A stretch of DNA of 49,490 bases from Acidiferrobacteraceae bacterium. Its GTDB lineage: Bacteria; Pseudomonadota; Gammaproteobacteria; Arenicellales; UBA868. Below, piece by piece: positions 8,503 through 17,930 of the stretch; positions within the stretch are counted from its first letter, which is position 1; the number at the start of each line of letters is the position of its first letter. The position numbers and the translations under genes were made by a program. The notes under the pieces were generated by a model, which had not been told where the DNA came from, made no database searches, and worked only from the letters and a program-made list of their open reading frames with translations. Location: contig PBJL01000011.1 in NCBI GenBank assembly GCA_002721105.1, forward strand, positions 359-49,848. The letters run 5' to 3'.

Positions 8503-9495
8503 CTAGATTAAAGAAAGGGGGTGTTCCTGCATTAAAGCGACCTGTTCTCTTAAGCTTAAGATGTGATCTTCCCAACACTGTTGGGTATTGAACCAAGGAT
8601 ATGCATTGGGAAAAGCTGGGTCATTCCAGCGTCTCCCAATCCAAGCGTAGTAATAAATTATTCTTATCGTTCGAAGCGCTTCAATTAGATACAACTCCAA
8701 AGAATTGAAATCACAAAATTGTGTATAGCCGTTAAGCAAACTTGCCAAACATCGCTCCTGATCATCTCGTCCTCCTGGCAAGAACATCCACAAGTCTTGT
8801 ATTGCAGGTCCGTTTCTGGAATCGTCCAAATCTACGAAATGTGGACCTTCATCAGTCCAAAGCACATTTCCCGCGTGGCAATCTCCATGAAGTCTCAACA
8901 CTGAAATATTGCCTGCTCGCTCATAACAGAAAGAAACAAGTTGCATTAGATGCTCAGAAAGCGATCGGTAAGCTACCTTAAGATCATCCGGAATAAAATC
9001 ATTTTCGAGTAGAAAACTATATGATTCAACGCCAAAATATTTCGGTGTCAAAGTTGGACGTGAATAGAATAGCTTTGATTTACCGACTACATGAATTCTT
9101 CCAAGACATCGTCCAAGACTTTCAAGATGGTTAGAGTTTTCTAGATCAGGAGCTCGCCCACCCCAATTTTGAAAAAGCGCGAAACGATATGATTCATAAT
9201 GGCGGAGAGTATCACCATATTGATCGGGAATAGGAGCAATTACTGGGATTTCGTTATATGCAAGCTCGTTCGCAAATTCATGTTCTTCTAAAATCGCAGC
9301 GTTGTTCCACCGCTCCGGGCGATAGAACTTAACTATAATTGATATATTATTTTCAAGACCTACTCTATAGACCCGATTTTCATAACTATTCAACGGAAGC
9401 AGATGACCATCGCAACGATATCCCTCTCGCTGCACTGCATTTAGTACTTTATCTGGGCTGAGCCGCTGGTAATCAAATACAGGATCAGAGTTCAT
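8503..9495 (-). CDS. srkA: stress response kinase A (YihE/RdoA), Ser/Thr protein kinase
   Basis: A 330-residue protein, the same length as E. coli SrkA (328). It has a choline-kinase-like fold with NSYENRVYRVG (36-46, nucleotide loop), IIVKFYRPERW (53-63, catalytic Lys), the Brenner motif LRLHGDCHAGNVLW (200-213, catalytic D205, N210) and the metal-binding HFVDLDDSRNGPA (219-231). SrkA counteracts MazEF-linked death and responds to envelope stress downstream of Cpx in E. coli. There it precedes dsbA; here an MFS gene lies 23 bases upstream in the same orientation instead. Confidence 0.92.
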   Translation of the reverse strand: MNSDPVFDYQRLSPDKVLNAVQREGYRCDGHLLPLNSYENRVYRVGLENNISIIVKFYRPERWNNAAILEEHEFANELAYNEIPVIAPIPDQYGDTLRHYESYRFALFQNWGGRAPDLENSNHLESLGRCLGRIHVVGKSKLFYSRPTLTPKYFGVESYSFLLENDFIPDDLKVAYRSLSEHLMQLVSFCYERAGNISVLRLHGDCHAGNVLWTDEGPHFVDLDDSRNGPAIQDLWMFLPGGRDDQERCLASLLNGYTQFCDFNSLELYLIEALRTIRIIYYYAWIGRRWNDPAFPNAYPWFNTQQCWEDHILSLREQVALMQEHPLSLI

Positions 9496-9518
9496 AATTA
9501 TTGATAAAAGAAAATGAA

Positions 9519-10760
9519 CTATGAGATCCGGTAATTTTTTAAATTACGAAAGGCTATGTACATCAGAATTCCACTAAGAGATGAATAAATAGCAAATAAA
9601 ACGCATACAGTTTCGATTGATGATCCAATATCTATTAATGCGCCCAAAGTTACCGGGCCAAGGGCTGAACCGAAAACCATTAAAATGACACCAAGACTTT
9701 TTATAGCGCCTAGGTGCTTGAGTCCATACAATTCTGGCCACATTGCAGATGCTGCAGTATGCACAAGACCAGCGCTCACACCGAGCATCATCATGTAAGG
9801 TATTACAATTTGATGATTATCAAAAAGCGCTACTAAGAGCAGTGCAAATATTAGTGGTATTAATGATAACGGCATCAGACGCACAGCCCTAAAATAATCA
9901 ATTAACGGCCCAGAAACTAAGGCCGTAACAACTACACTTATAGCATAGATAATATAGTTTCCCGTAACCCATACGTAGGACCAATCCTTAGAATCTGCAA
10001 GAGTAAGATGATGGAGAAATAACGCTGTTGTTACTATCGATGGCGCAAGGTATCCTGGAACTAACAAATAAAATCGAGTGTCACGTAACACTTCAGACCT
10101 CGTCCAAGATCTGATGCTACGATTAGTGATTCTATATTTCTGATTATCAATATCCTGATAGAGTAACCTTCCACGAACTTTACTAAGTAAATAGAGGGAG
10201 AGTGGCACTAGAACAATACCTAAAAAGATAGCGCTACTCACGTATGTCCATCGCCACCCTACTAAAGAGATAGCCACAACAGCTAGAAAAGGAAGGAAAG
10301 CTTCTCCAGTTGCTGACCCCATCGTCGCTATAGCGAGCGCTCGACCTCTTTCTGTTTCAAAATTTCGAGCCATAGTAGTTGCGGCTATATGAGGAGTGAG
10401 AGCTTGCCCAAATTGCCTGAGAAGAAAGATTGCAATAATAAGGGATGTGACACCTGATGAAAGCGAAATAACTAAACAAGCCACGATGAGGGATACGCTG
10501 ACAATTAGAGTATATGAAGAAAGCTGAAACCGATCAATCAGACTTCCGGTCCAAAGTAACACGATGGCACTGCTCAAAGTGCTTACAAGATAAATTATAC
10601 CCCACATCGTGTGAGTCAATCCAAATTCAGTTTGGATAGACGGTCCAAATACCCCTATAAAGTATGTTTGCCCGAAGCTAGAAGAGAATGATAATAGGAA
10701 TCCAAAACAGAGTAGATGACTATGACTCTTAACGAGACTTATGTATGATGAAAATGGCAT
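9519..10760 (-). CDS. MFS transporter
   Basis: A 413-residue protein with 12 predicted helices, the usual size for the major facilitator superfamily. An N-terminal helix holds FGFLLSFSSSFGQTYFIGVFG, followed by TMWGIIYLVSTLSSAIVLLWTGSLIDRF, a GxLxDR-type loop between helices 2 and 3. The second half has SGPLIDYFRAVRLMPLSL at the equivalent position. This resembles monocarboxylate/OFA-like and uncharacterised carriers rather than drug efflux pumps, but the substrate is not readable. It sits just upstream of srkA and is probably co-transcribed. Confidence 0.85.
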   Translation of the reverse strand: MPFSSYISLVKSHSHLLCFGFLLSFSSSFGQTYFIGVFGPSIQTEFGLTHTMWGIIYLVSTLSSAIVLLWTGSLIDRFQLSSYTLIVSVSLIVACLVISLSSGVTSLIIAIFLLRQFGQALTPHIAATTMARNFETERGRALAIATMGSATGEAFLPFLAVVAISLVGWRWTYVSSAIFLGIVLVPLSLYLLSKVRGRLLYQDIDNQKYRITNRSIRSWTRSEVLRDTRFYLLVPGYLAPSIVTTALFLHHLTLADSKDWSYVWVTGNYIIYAISVVVTALVSGPLIDYFRAVRLMPLSLIPLIFALLLVALFDNHQIVIPYMMMLGVSAGLVHTAASAMWPELYGLKHLGAIKSLGVILMVFGSALGPVTLGALIDIGSSIETVCVLFAIYSSLSGILMYIAFRNLKNYRIS

Positions 10761-11147
10761 GTTTCATGTAATCAAAGAAATAACCAAGCGGTATCTAGAT
10801 TACTTTGGTTTTGGGTCTATCGAATATCAGAGATTTTTTTTGAGGAACGTACGGCCTGTCCAAGGTTCAAATATTTAACAATATGCATATGTATTAGAGA
10901 GTTATAAATTTTAACCGAATGTGCGTGGTCTTCTGGAATATTGTACAAAAAGGCTGAAGTTTGTACTAGTTGCATTTCTTTGAATAAAGTTAAACGCACA
11001 AATATCGCGCACTCGAATTTTGCTTAATATAAAGTGTTCAAACGGATAATCCGTTCGGATCCTAATTAGCCACAGATTAGCGGTGATTAGAGAATAATTG
11101 TACAAGCTCTGAGGTAAGATTATTATTAACCTACAATCTTGACACTC
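10761..11147. other. intergenic region, no gene recognised
   Basis: A 387-base AT-rich spacer upstream of the MFS gene and downstream of yaiI. Two short minus-strand frames of about 60 codons are open here, but they overlap each other and have no protein-like features. I see no RNA gene, repeat copy or clear terminator. Confidence 0.3.
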
Positions 11148-11657
11148 CTATTGATCCAACAATTGTTTGTCTTCGTGTTTTTTTATCGCGAGTAATCGAT
11201 CCAGCTGATTAGCAAAGGTCATTCGATCCGTTTGACTGAATGGTGCGGGCCCTCCCGTCGTTACACCGCCACCTCTTAGTGTATCTAAAAAATCCCGCAT
11301 ATTCAGACGCTCTCGGATATTCTCCTCACTATAGAGCTCACCACGGGGGTTTAAAACAATTCGGCCCCGAGCAATCAGCTCCGCTGCGAGAGGGATATCT
11401 GCTGTGACCACCAGATCACCAGGTTTTGACTTCTCTACGATGTGATTATCTGCCACATCAAAGCCAGACGGCACCTGTACGGAACGAATATATTGCGATC
11501 TGGGTACTTGAAGTGCCTGGTTAGCCACCAAACTTACCATCACGGGCATCCGTTCGGCAGCTCGATAAAGGATTTCTTTGATCGCATTCGGGCAGGCATC
11601 GGCATCGACCCAGATTTTGGCATCTACCATACGACATTGATTTTCTTTTACGGTCAT
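11148..11657 (-). CDS. yaiI: YaiI/YqxD family protein (DUF188)
   Basis: A 169-residue member of the UPF0178/DUF188 family, whose structure is PIN-like. The hallmark [10 protein letters not shown] (15-24), [21 protein letters not shown] and the terminal-domain motif [18 protein letters not shown] are all present. The molecular role is not established; the acidic residues suggest a metal-dependent nuclease-like fold. Most family members begin a few residues before IWVDAD, so Met10 (start at 11630) is an alternative to the ATG at 11657. It follows the Gfo/Idh/MocA gene after 48 bases and may share its transcript. Confidence 0.92.
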   Translation of the reverse strand: MTVKENQCRMVDAKIWVDADACPNAIKEILYRAAERMPVMVSLVANQALQVPRSQYIRSVQVPSGFDVADNHIVEKSKPGDLVVTADIPLAAELIARGRIVLNPRGELYSEENIRERLNMRDFLDTLRGGGVTTGGPAPFSQTDRMTFANQLDRLLAIKKHEDKQLLDQ

Positions 11658-11705
11658 TTGATCTGGACTACTATCGGTTTCGATTCTGACGGCCTGTTTA
11701 TTGCG

Positions 11706-12713
11706 TTAAGAGCTAAGATTTACCGCCTCGCCTGAGTATGCGGACTCATACATCGCCTCTATAACAGCAGTATTTCGAAGGCCATCCTTAGCTGGGAAAT
11801 CAGGAGGCTTGCCTGTGAGGACGCATTGAGAGAATTCATCGAGCTGAACAGTGAATCGGTTAGGAGCAGGCGTCGCGATGACCTGATCATTTTGGCTATC
11901 ACCGGTCTTAATGATGAGAGGTCCTGAATCATCAAACATTGAAGGGATCTCTATTCTTCCTTGGCTTCCATCAACCGAGATCTGACAACGAAATGGCTGA
12001 TCCATGCTGCCGGTCACATTCGCAATTGCGCCACTGGCAAATTCAATAATGCCAGAGAAAGTCGTATCGACACCCCAGTGTCCTGAATCACATGCAGCCC
12101 CACGGACTCGGATTGGTTCGGCGGATAAAACAAATCGAGCGGCATACACTGCGTAACAGCCAGCATCCCATAACGCACCACCTCCAAGTGCACTTGAATA
12201 GCGAACATTGTTGTCAGGTTCGGCATTAAAGCATAGTGCGGCATCGACAGTCACAACTCTTCCAAGCGCACCATCAGCAATAAGCTGTCGCGCTTTGCGT
12301 AAGTGTGGATTCCACCTATGCGTGAAAGCCTCTACAAGGACAACATTGTTGCTGTTAGCTGCATCGATCATTCGTTGACACTCTCTTTTTGATACTGCCA
12401 ATGGTTTTTCACATAAAATATGCTTTCCTGCCTCTGCAGCCTTGATAGTCCATTCACAATGCATACTGTTTGGTAGCGGATTGATTACAGCATCTATTTC
12501 GGAATCAGCAAGTTGTTCCTCGTATGATTCATACCATCGACTTAGACCGTGCTCATTCGCTACCGCTTCTGCTTTTTTAGCACTGCGTGATGAGATTGAG
12601 ACTATTTCTGAATTTTTGGATTCATGAGAAGCGGGAAGATGGGCGTTAAGACCAATCTTTGCAGTCGAGATAAGTCCGTATCGGACAATATTATGTTCCA
12701 TAACTTTAATCAT
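11706..12713 (-). CDS. Gfo/Idh/MocA family oxidoreductase
   Basis: About 335 residues, the normal size for the family. The N-terminal Rossmann motif is RYGLISTAKIGLNAHLPA. The EKP motif, KHILCEKPLAVSKRE, contains the catalytic-site Lys, and the AFTHRWNPHLRKARQLI segment is typical. The C-terminal alpha/beta domain includes GGGALWDAGCYAVYAARFV. Members oxidise or reduce sugars and cyclitols with NAD(P). The frame opens at GTG 12716; ATG 12713 is the next codon, and an ATG at Met6 (about 12701) is also possible. Substrate unknown. Confidence 0.88.
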   Translation of the reverse strand: MIKVMEHNIVRYGLISTAKIGLNAHLPASHESKNSEIVSISSRSAKKAEAVANEHGLSRWYESYEEQLADSEIDAVINPLPNSMHCEWTIKAAEAGKHILCEKPLAVSKRECQRMIDAANSNNVVLVEAFTHRWNPHLRKARQLIADGALGRVVTVDAALCFNAEPDNNVRYSSALGGGALWDAGCYAVYAARFVLSAEPIRVRGAACDSGHWGVDTTFSGIIEFASGAIANVTGSMDQPFRCQISVDGSQGRIEIPSMFDDSGPLIIKTGDSQNDQVIATPAPNRFTVQLDEFSQCVLTGKPPDFPAKDGLRNTAVIEAMYESAYSGEAVNLSS

Positions 12714-12984
12714 CACTAGAGGATTAGTCGGTGGTTAAGAATAGTACTTTCTAGCAAATTAGGCTAGCTATGAATCTGTGGGGCTTAAGAAAGCATCCAC
12801 AGACTGATCTGTGCTCTACTAATACGGCTATTTCATTCCTATTCAAAATCTAAGGTCAGAATATATTTAAAGCCTCTAGTCAGTCGCTAGGACGCGTGAC
12901 ATTTTTTCAGCATATAGAGACAGTTAGAATCCATCATTATTTTCACATTGGAGTTGAACCACTAACCCAATAACAACCCTTGCC

Positions 12985-14217
12985 TTACTCTTGGCGTAGC
13001 GCCGTAATGGGATCAAGCCGTGACGCTTTATAGGCTGGATAATAACCAAAAAATATACCAACCAATGCGGCAAAAACGATCGATAATAAAGCAGCCATGG
13101 GAGAAGCTACTATAGGCCAATCACCAATTCTTGCAACCGCAATAGAACCAGCTAAACCGATAATAATACCGATCAGGCCTCCAATTAATGAAACCACAAC
13201 AGCCTCAAATACAAACTGAAACAATATATCTTTGCTTCTCGCCCCAACCGCCATTCGCAAGCCGATCTCACGAGTTCTCTCAGTAACAGACACGAGCATT
13301 ATGTTCATAATGCCGATACCACCAACAAGAAGAGAGATTCCAGCTACCGATGCCAATAGAATGGACATAATGCGCTCAGATTGAGCTCTTGCAGCCACCA
13401 TTTGAGCAATATTCCGCACTGTAAAGTCGTCTGGTTGACCCGGTTTAATTCCATGCCTACGCTGTAGGATTTCAGTTATTTGCCGTTCGGCTTCCATAAC
13501 CGCAGCAGCTGATGAGGCCTGGACTGTTATGCTTTGAACGAACGGGCCACGAAACCTGTCGCCTCCCGTAATGCGAGTCTTTGCGGTTGTAATCGGAATA
13601 AACACCACGTCATCTTGGTCTCCCCCCCACGGAGTCTCGCCTTTTTCGCCTAGCAGCCCGATTACCATAAACGGCACACGCTTAATACGTATCATCTGGC
13701 CAATTGGATCTTCTTCGGGAAATAGTTGTGTGGCAACTGTTTGACCAATAATTGCAAACTTCGTTGGGGAGCGCTCTTCTTGAGCAGTAAATGTGCGCCC
13801 ACTTACTATCTCCCATCCTCGTGCCTCCAAATATCCAGTGCCAGCGCCGTATATTGTTGAAAACCAGTTTCGACTACTATTAATCACTTGTGCTGAAGTT
13901 CGAATAGTTGGTGCTGCAACTAGAATCGAATCACCCTCTTCTTGCAATGCACGGGCATCTTCTTCTGTCAAAGAAATAAGCGAGCCAGCACCGCCCCTAG
14001 CTCCACTTGATACACTGCTACCATTATTAACAAAAATTACATTAGAACCAAGTGTATCCATGACGTCTTGTATTCGTTGTTCAGCTCCAGCACCAACACC
14101 GACCATCGCAATAACAGCAGAAACACCGATAATAATCCCCAATGTCGTCAAAACCGTACGCAGTATGTTTGAGCGTAAAGAGCTAAAAGCGCTCCAAAGT
14201 GTGTCAGAAAACTTCAC
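12985..14217 (-). CDS. MacB-like ABC transporter permease
   Basis: A 410-residue inner-membrane protein with the MacB/FtsX topology: one N-terminal helix (FSSLRSNILRTVLTTLGIIIGVSAVIAMVGVG), a large periplasmic domain of about 220 residues and three C-terminal helices with the FtsX motif EIGLRMAVGARSKDILFQF. MacB-type transporters are mechanotransmitters that drive export from the periplasm through a TolC-like channel with help of MacA. In E. coli the ATPase is fused to the permease; here it is a separate gene. The GTG start overlaps the ATPase stop as GTGA. Confidence 0.9.
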   Translation of the reverse strand: MKFSDTLWSAFSSLRSNILRTVLTTLGIIIGVSAVIAMVGVGAGAEQRIQDVMDTLGSNVIFVNNGSSVSSGARGGAGSLISLTEEDARALQEEGDSILVAAPTIRTSAQVINSSRNWFSTIYGAGTGYLEARGWEIVSGRTFTAQEERSPTKFAIIGQTVATQLFPEEDPIGQMIRIKRVPFMVIGLLGEKGETPWGGDQDDVVFIPITTAKTRITGGDRFRGPFVQSITVQASSAAAVMEAERQITEILQRRHGIKPGQPDDFTVRNIAQMVAARAQSERIMSILLASVAGISLLVGGIGIMNIMLVSVTERTREIGLRMAVGARSKDILFQFVFEAVVVSLIGGLIGIIIGLAGSIAVARIGDWPIVASPMAALLSIVFAALVGIFFGYYPAYKASRLDPITALRQE

Positions 14218-14924
14218 AGATGTTGTGTCCCTAGAATATTCTGTTGATTTCGATCGCTCGTAAGACGTCCATCGCGAAATTCTAATATTCGCTGAGCGAA
14301 GTTGGCGACTTCCTGCTCATGAGTCACTAGAATTACCGTAATACCCTGATCATTTAGATCGCGAAAAAGATTCATAATCTCCTGTCCAGTTGTAGTATCT
14401 AGTGCGCCTGTGGGTTCATCTGCAAGCAGCAGTGATGGACGATTTACGATGGCCCGAGCAATAGCAACTCGTTGCATCTGTCCGCCTGACAATTGCGTCG
14501 GTAAATGATGTGCTCGATCAGAAAGACCTACCGCGTCAAGCGCCTCACTGGCTCTTTTTCTACGACTTTCTCGCTCAATAGCTCCGTACATCAATGGCAT
14601 CTCCACATTACGCTGGGCGCTCATGCCTGGCAATAGATTAAACGCTTGGAAGACAAAACCAACTTTGCGCTGCCGTACACTTGCCAACCCATCCGATCCA
14701 ATTCCACTAATATCTTCACCATCTAGTTCATAACTCCCACTACTAGGGGTATCCAAACAACCTAACAAATGCATACATGTCGATTTTCCAGAACCTGAAG
14801 GCCCCATAATAGCTACAAACTCTCCTCTTTTGATTTTTAGATCTAGATCACGGAGAGCATGCACCACTTGAGCGCCCACCATATAGTCCCTGGAAAGGCC
14901 CGTGGTTTGAATAATAGTTTCCAC
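14214..14924 (-). CDS. MacB-like ABC transporter ATP-binding protein
   Basis: A 236-residue ATPase of the LolD/MacB subfamily. Walker A is GPSGSGKST (41-49), the Q-loop lies in [23 protein letters not shown], the signature is LSGGQMQR and Walker B is [12 protein letters not shown], followed by the switch His in VTHEQEVA. It powers the adjacent permease. The start is GTG; the gene follows the adaptor gene by 13 bases and overlaps the permease by four, so the three form one operon (adaptor, ATPase, permease). Confidence 0.92.
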   Translation of the reverse strand: METIIQTTGLSRDYMVGAQVVHALRDLDLKIKRGEFVAIMGPSGSGKSTCMHLLGCLDTPSSGSYELDGEDISGIGSDGLASVRQRKVGFVFQAFNLLPGMSAQRNVEMPLMYGAIERESRRKRASEALDAVGLSDRAHHLPTQLSGGQMQRVAIARAIVNRPSLLLADEPTGALDTTTGQEIMNLFRDLNDQGITVILVTHEQEVANFAQRILEFRDGRLTSDRNQQNILGTQHL

Positions 14925-14937
14925 GATTAGCCTCGCA

Positions 14938-16464
14938 CTACTTCGTCACGATACTTTCGCCTACTATCACTTGATCACCATCAGAAATTTCACCGCTTAT
15001 TATTTCTGTCTTGTTACCATCTGATATACCGATCGTGATGCTTACTGCTTCCGGACCATCTAATCCCATAACCCAAGCCACAGCACGGGCTCCTCTAGAG
15101 GCAGAAGCCCCAGCTGTTAATTCGTGATATTTTACCCTCTGTTCGGCAGTTAAAATCGCCTCTAACTTCTGCTGCATTTGATCACGTAACCTTCTAATCG
15201 CTGCTCCCATCTCATCGGAAGACATACCGCTGCTTTGCAAACCACGAATAGCGTCACCCATTTCCGTAAATATGGTAGTTACAGAACTCTGTTGTTCTTT
15301 CGTCAATTCAAGCTGCTCATTCATCTGCTGTATCATAGCGCGCATCCCACCACCACCACCTCTCTGTCCTTGGCCGCCACGTGAACCGCCCATCGATCCT
15401 CTATCAGCGTTAGTAGAGACTTCAATACCGCGAGGCCGATAACGCAATGCGCTACTTGGTATCTGTAATGTGTCGGCTCGATCGCCAATAACTAACTCAA
15501 CATTTGCTGTCATTCCAGGCAAAAGAGAATCGTCATCATTACGACTACTGACAATAATCACATAGGTGACCACATTGGAGGTCTCAACTGGCTGTTTTCT
15601 TATTTGATACACGCTACCGCTATAGGCTCTTTCGGGATATGCATCAACTGTGAACCGCACCTTTTGGCCTTCACGGACCCTTCCAATATCAGCTTCATCA
15701 ATACTTACCTCCAAATTAATCTGGGTAAGATCTTGTGCAATAGTGAAAAGTATAGGAGCCTGCAAGCTAGCTGCGACAGTTTGTCCGGGATCAACACTTC
15801 GACTAATTACAATTCCCTCAACTGGTGATCGAATAATAGTATTGTCCAGTTCAGTTTTGCTTTCGCGTAAACCAGCAATACGCGCAAGCAATTGAGCCTC
15901 TGAAATCAGCATTTGCGCTTTTTGGCGCTTTATTTGCGCTAGCAAGCTGTCGATCCTTGCTGCTGCTTGGTCGCGACTCGCAAGCGCGCGATCAACAACG
16001 CTTGCTGATACAGCTTTTCGACTGAACAAGGCTTGCTGTCTTTCTAAGTCCTGCTCGAGTTCTTTAAATGCGGCTTTGGCGCCAGATAAATCTGCTCTGA
16101 GTTGTTCTGATGATGCTTGCTGCATCATAACGCTAGCCTTTGCTTGAGCCAAGTCAGCCTCAGCAATTTCTAATCGTGCTTCAAACGGTGTCGGGTCGAT
16201 GACTGCTATGACATCATCTTTTGATACTAGAGTGTTGTAATCAACCAATACTTCGGATACTTGCCCAGATACCTGAGAACCCACATCAATCACTAAAACT
16301 GGGTTAACTTTTCCGGTGGCGGACACAAGAACCTCCATTGGGCCCTTTGTTACCTTGCCAAAACGATATACAGAATCCGCTACATCATCATCACTGACGA
16401 AAAAGTAGAAGCCTCCTATGGCTAGTATTAACACGAGGCCTACAGTAAGGATACTTGAGCGCAA
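14938..16464 (-). CDS. MacA-like periplasmic adaptor with embedded LTxxQ domain
   Basis: A 508-residue membrane-fusion protein, longer than E. coli MacA (about 370). It has an N-terminal anchor helix (6-22), split lipoyl halves around a coiled-coil hairpin rich in Ala/Gln (about 100-205; the second lipoyl half includes IIRSPVEGIVISRSVDPGQ), a beta-barrel (about 245-345) and a C-terminal membrane-proximal piece (about 462-508). Between the last two lies an insertion of about 105 residues. It consists of a Gly/Arg-rich linker (355-373) and a helical segment with LTKEQ (387-391) and LTAEQ (438-442), the paired LTxxQ motifs of Spy/CpxP-type periplasmic proteins. The start is TTG 16464 with GGGAGAGA just before it. 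It links the MacB-like pump to an outer-membrane channel not encoded here. Confidence 0.85.
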   Translation of the reverse strand: MRSSILTVGLVLILAIGGFYFFVSDDDVADSVYRFGKVTKGPMEVLVSATGKVNPVLVIDVGSQVSGQVSEVLVDYNTLVSKDDVIAVIDPTPFEARLEIAEADLAQAKASVMMQQASSEQLRADLSGAKAAFKELEQDLERQQALFSRKAVSASVVDRALASRDQAAARIDSLLAQIKRQKAQMLISEAQLLARIAGLRESKTELDNTIIRSPVEGIVISRSVDPGQTVAASLQAPILFTIAQDLTQINLEVSIDEADIGRVREGQKVRFTVDAYPERAYSGSVYQIRKQPVETSNVVTYVIIVSSRNDDDSLLPGMTANVELVIGDRADTLQIPSSALRYRPRGIEVSTNADRGSMGGSRGGQGQRGGGGGMRAMIQQMNEQLELTKEQQSSVTTIFTEMGDAIRGLQSSGMSSDEMGAAIRRLRDQMQQKLEAILTAEQRVKYHELTAGASASRGARAVAWVMGLDGPEAVSITIGISDGNKTEIISGEISDGDQVIVGESIVTK

Positions 16465-16489
16465 ATCTCTCTCCCATAAAGTCTCTATA

Positions 16490-16757
16490 TTGTTTTTATG
16501 GTTGGTCGTGTAGGTATCGAACCTACGACCCGTTGATTAAGGGTCAGTAATCCTTTTGATCAGTTTTTGTTGTAGTTACAATGATTCTTGAGAATTACCC
16601 TCCCAATGCATTTCTAGTTTACACCTTATTTAATGGCGTGTTTAGACATTTTAGATTCTTTGTTGGGAGAACTTTAGAGGAACAACTTTAGAAGTGCTAC
16701 TGTGTCAGAACTTTTTGGTAGTGACTTGAAGCAAACTCCAATCTTTACTTTGTAGTA
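16490..16757 (-). repeat. tRNA-linked repeat, copy A (tRNA-Lys-CUU 3' part)
   Basis: In the minus-strand sense this copy has a body of about 190 bp followed by the 3' part of a tRNA gene that ends in CCA at 16499-16501. The tRNA part (about 16499-16547) shows the T-arm GTAGGTTCGATACCTAC and an anticodon loop CCCTTAA, so a CUU Lys anticodon with C instead of T at position 33. The anticodon stem has mispairs, and the 5' acceptor and D-arm are missing. The body contains two direct AACTTTAGA repeats (16670-16678, 16684-16692). It sits 25 bases upstream of the macA-like gene and downstream of the SGNH gene. Confidence 0.85.
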
Positions 16758-16802
16758 GTTCATGAACATGACTATTCAGCGTGTTGTCCCTACCTGTAGC
16801 AT

Positions 16803-17930
16803 TCACTCCTTAGTGGCATGAGATTTGAATGAACCCAGAAAATGATTATCTATTAAATAATCTGCCATTAAATTACCAATATACTCAGAGCCACTCGCAG
16901 TTGTATGAATACCATCGTAAAAATGTGAATCTCTAAAACTATAACTGTAGAGATCCATATAATTTGGCCAACACAGATCCTTCAGCACAGTATTTATTGA
17001 TTGCACTGAATAATCATAGTCTAATCCACTGAATCCATCACCCAGAACATCGCTTATCCCCACTACTTCTCCATTGATCTCAGCGACATAGCGATGGGGC
17101 TGAGATATGCATAATGGTATGGCACCCATATCTCGTACATATGTCAGTATTCTCAACATTCTCCCTCGAAATGCTTCTGTGTTACGATGACTTAATTCTA
17201 TTGTTAGTGGATTAAGCGATGTCGCTGAATAGTCACTCGTAGTGTATTTTGTTGACTTATGCCCTGCATAACGTAGCTCCCGATTATCACTAACCTGTCT
17301 AATTAATCGATACAACGGGAGTAGCTTGTGAATTAATCTAAACCCCTTAAGCCATTCTTTGAAATTTTGCGTTTCGTTTACATCGAATCCTAAATGAGGG
17401 ATTTCAGCCCTTCTAAAGTTGGCGTCATTCAGACCAACATAAAGCAACACAAATCCTGGCTCTAAGTCTGGTATCAATCTAAACCACTTTTCAAAAGAAA
17501 ATAAATGCCCCCAAGTACTGTGTCCATCAACTCCAGCATTGGTTACGCAGCCAAACCCTTTTATTTCATTCGAAAGTCTATCTTGTAAAACTTTCTGATA
17601 TGTAGACACAAACGGCACATAAATTTGATCTGTTGTAGACCCTCCAATTGTTAAAATTTCAATCTCGGATGGGTGTTTGCAATCGTCTCTCAAACCATAC
17701 TGATTCCTAACGTAAGTCACAAAATTCTTGTCCAAAGGATACAAATCGCGAAGCCGGTATTTAGATTCAAAATTCCTAAGAACATTGGCCTTCGATATTT
17801 CGATCCATTTCCCTGAGCTATCAAAAACTCTCAGTCCTATTTCGATAACAGATATCGCAAAAATAACACTCAAAATAAAAAGAACTGTCGATAGGAAAAA
17901 CTGCCTAATCGAGCTCATAACGCCCCACAT
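16803..17930 (-). CDS. SGNH/GDSL-type hydrolase, membrane-anchored
   Basis: A 375-residue protein with an N-terminal helix (8-28) and an extracytoplasmic SGNH fold. Block I is ILTIGGSTT (92-100, nucleophile S98). Block II is Asn/Gly-rich (VTNAGVDGHS), block III is YVGLNDANF, and block V is FYDGIHTTASGSEY, with the catalytic Asp and His. Such enzymes deacylate or transfer acyl groups on polysaccharides and other envelope glycans. It overlaps the carbamoyltransferase stop by 26 bases (14 if Met5 is the start) and is the last gene of the four-gene SxtJ/DUF5989/carbamoyltransferase module, suggesting glycan or exported-metabolite modification. Confidence 0.85.
   Translation of the reverse strand: MWGVMSSIRQFFLSTVLFILSVIFAISVIEIGLRVFDSSGKWIEISKANVLRNFESKYRLRDLYPLDKNFVTYVRNQYGLRDDCKHPSEIEILTIGGSTTDQIYVPFVSTYQKVLQDRLSNEIKGFGCVTNAGVDGHSTWGHLFSFEKWFRLIPDLEPGFVLLYVGLNDANFRRAEIPHLGFDVNETQNFKEWLKGFRLIHKLLPLYRLIRQVSDNRELRYAGHKSTKYTTSDYSATSLNPLTIELSHRNTEAFRGRMLRILTYVRDMGAIPLCISQPHRYVAEINGEVVGISDVLGDGFSGLDYDYSVQSINTVLKDLCWPNYMDLYSYSFRDSHFYDGIHTTASGSEYIGNLMADYLIDNHFLGSFKSHATKE

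Noticed and set aside
10817..11105. Two overlapping minus-strand frames of 60-64 codons between the MFS and yaiI genes
   Set aside because: They overlap in different frames, and their composition is that of AT-rich spacer DNA.
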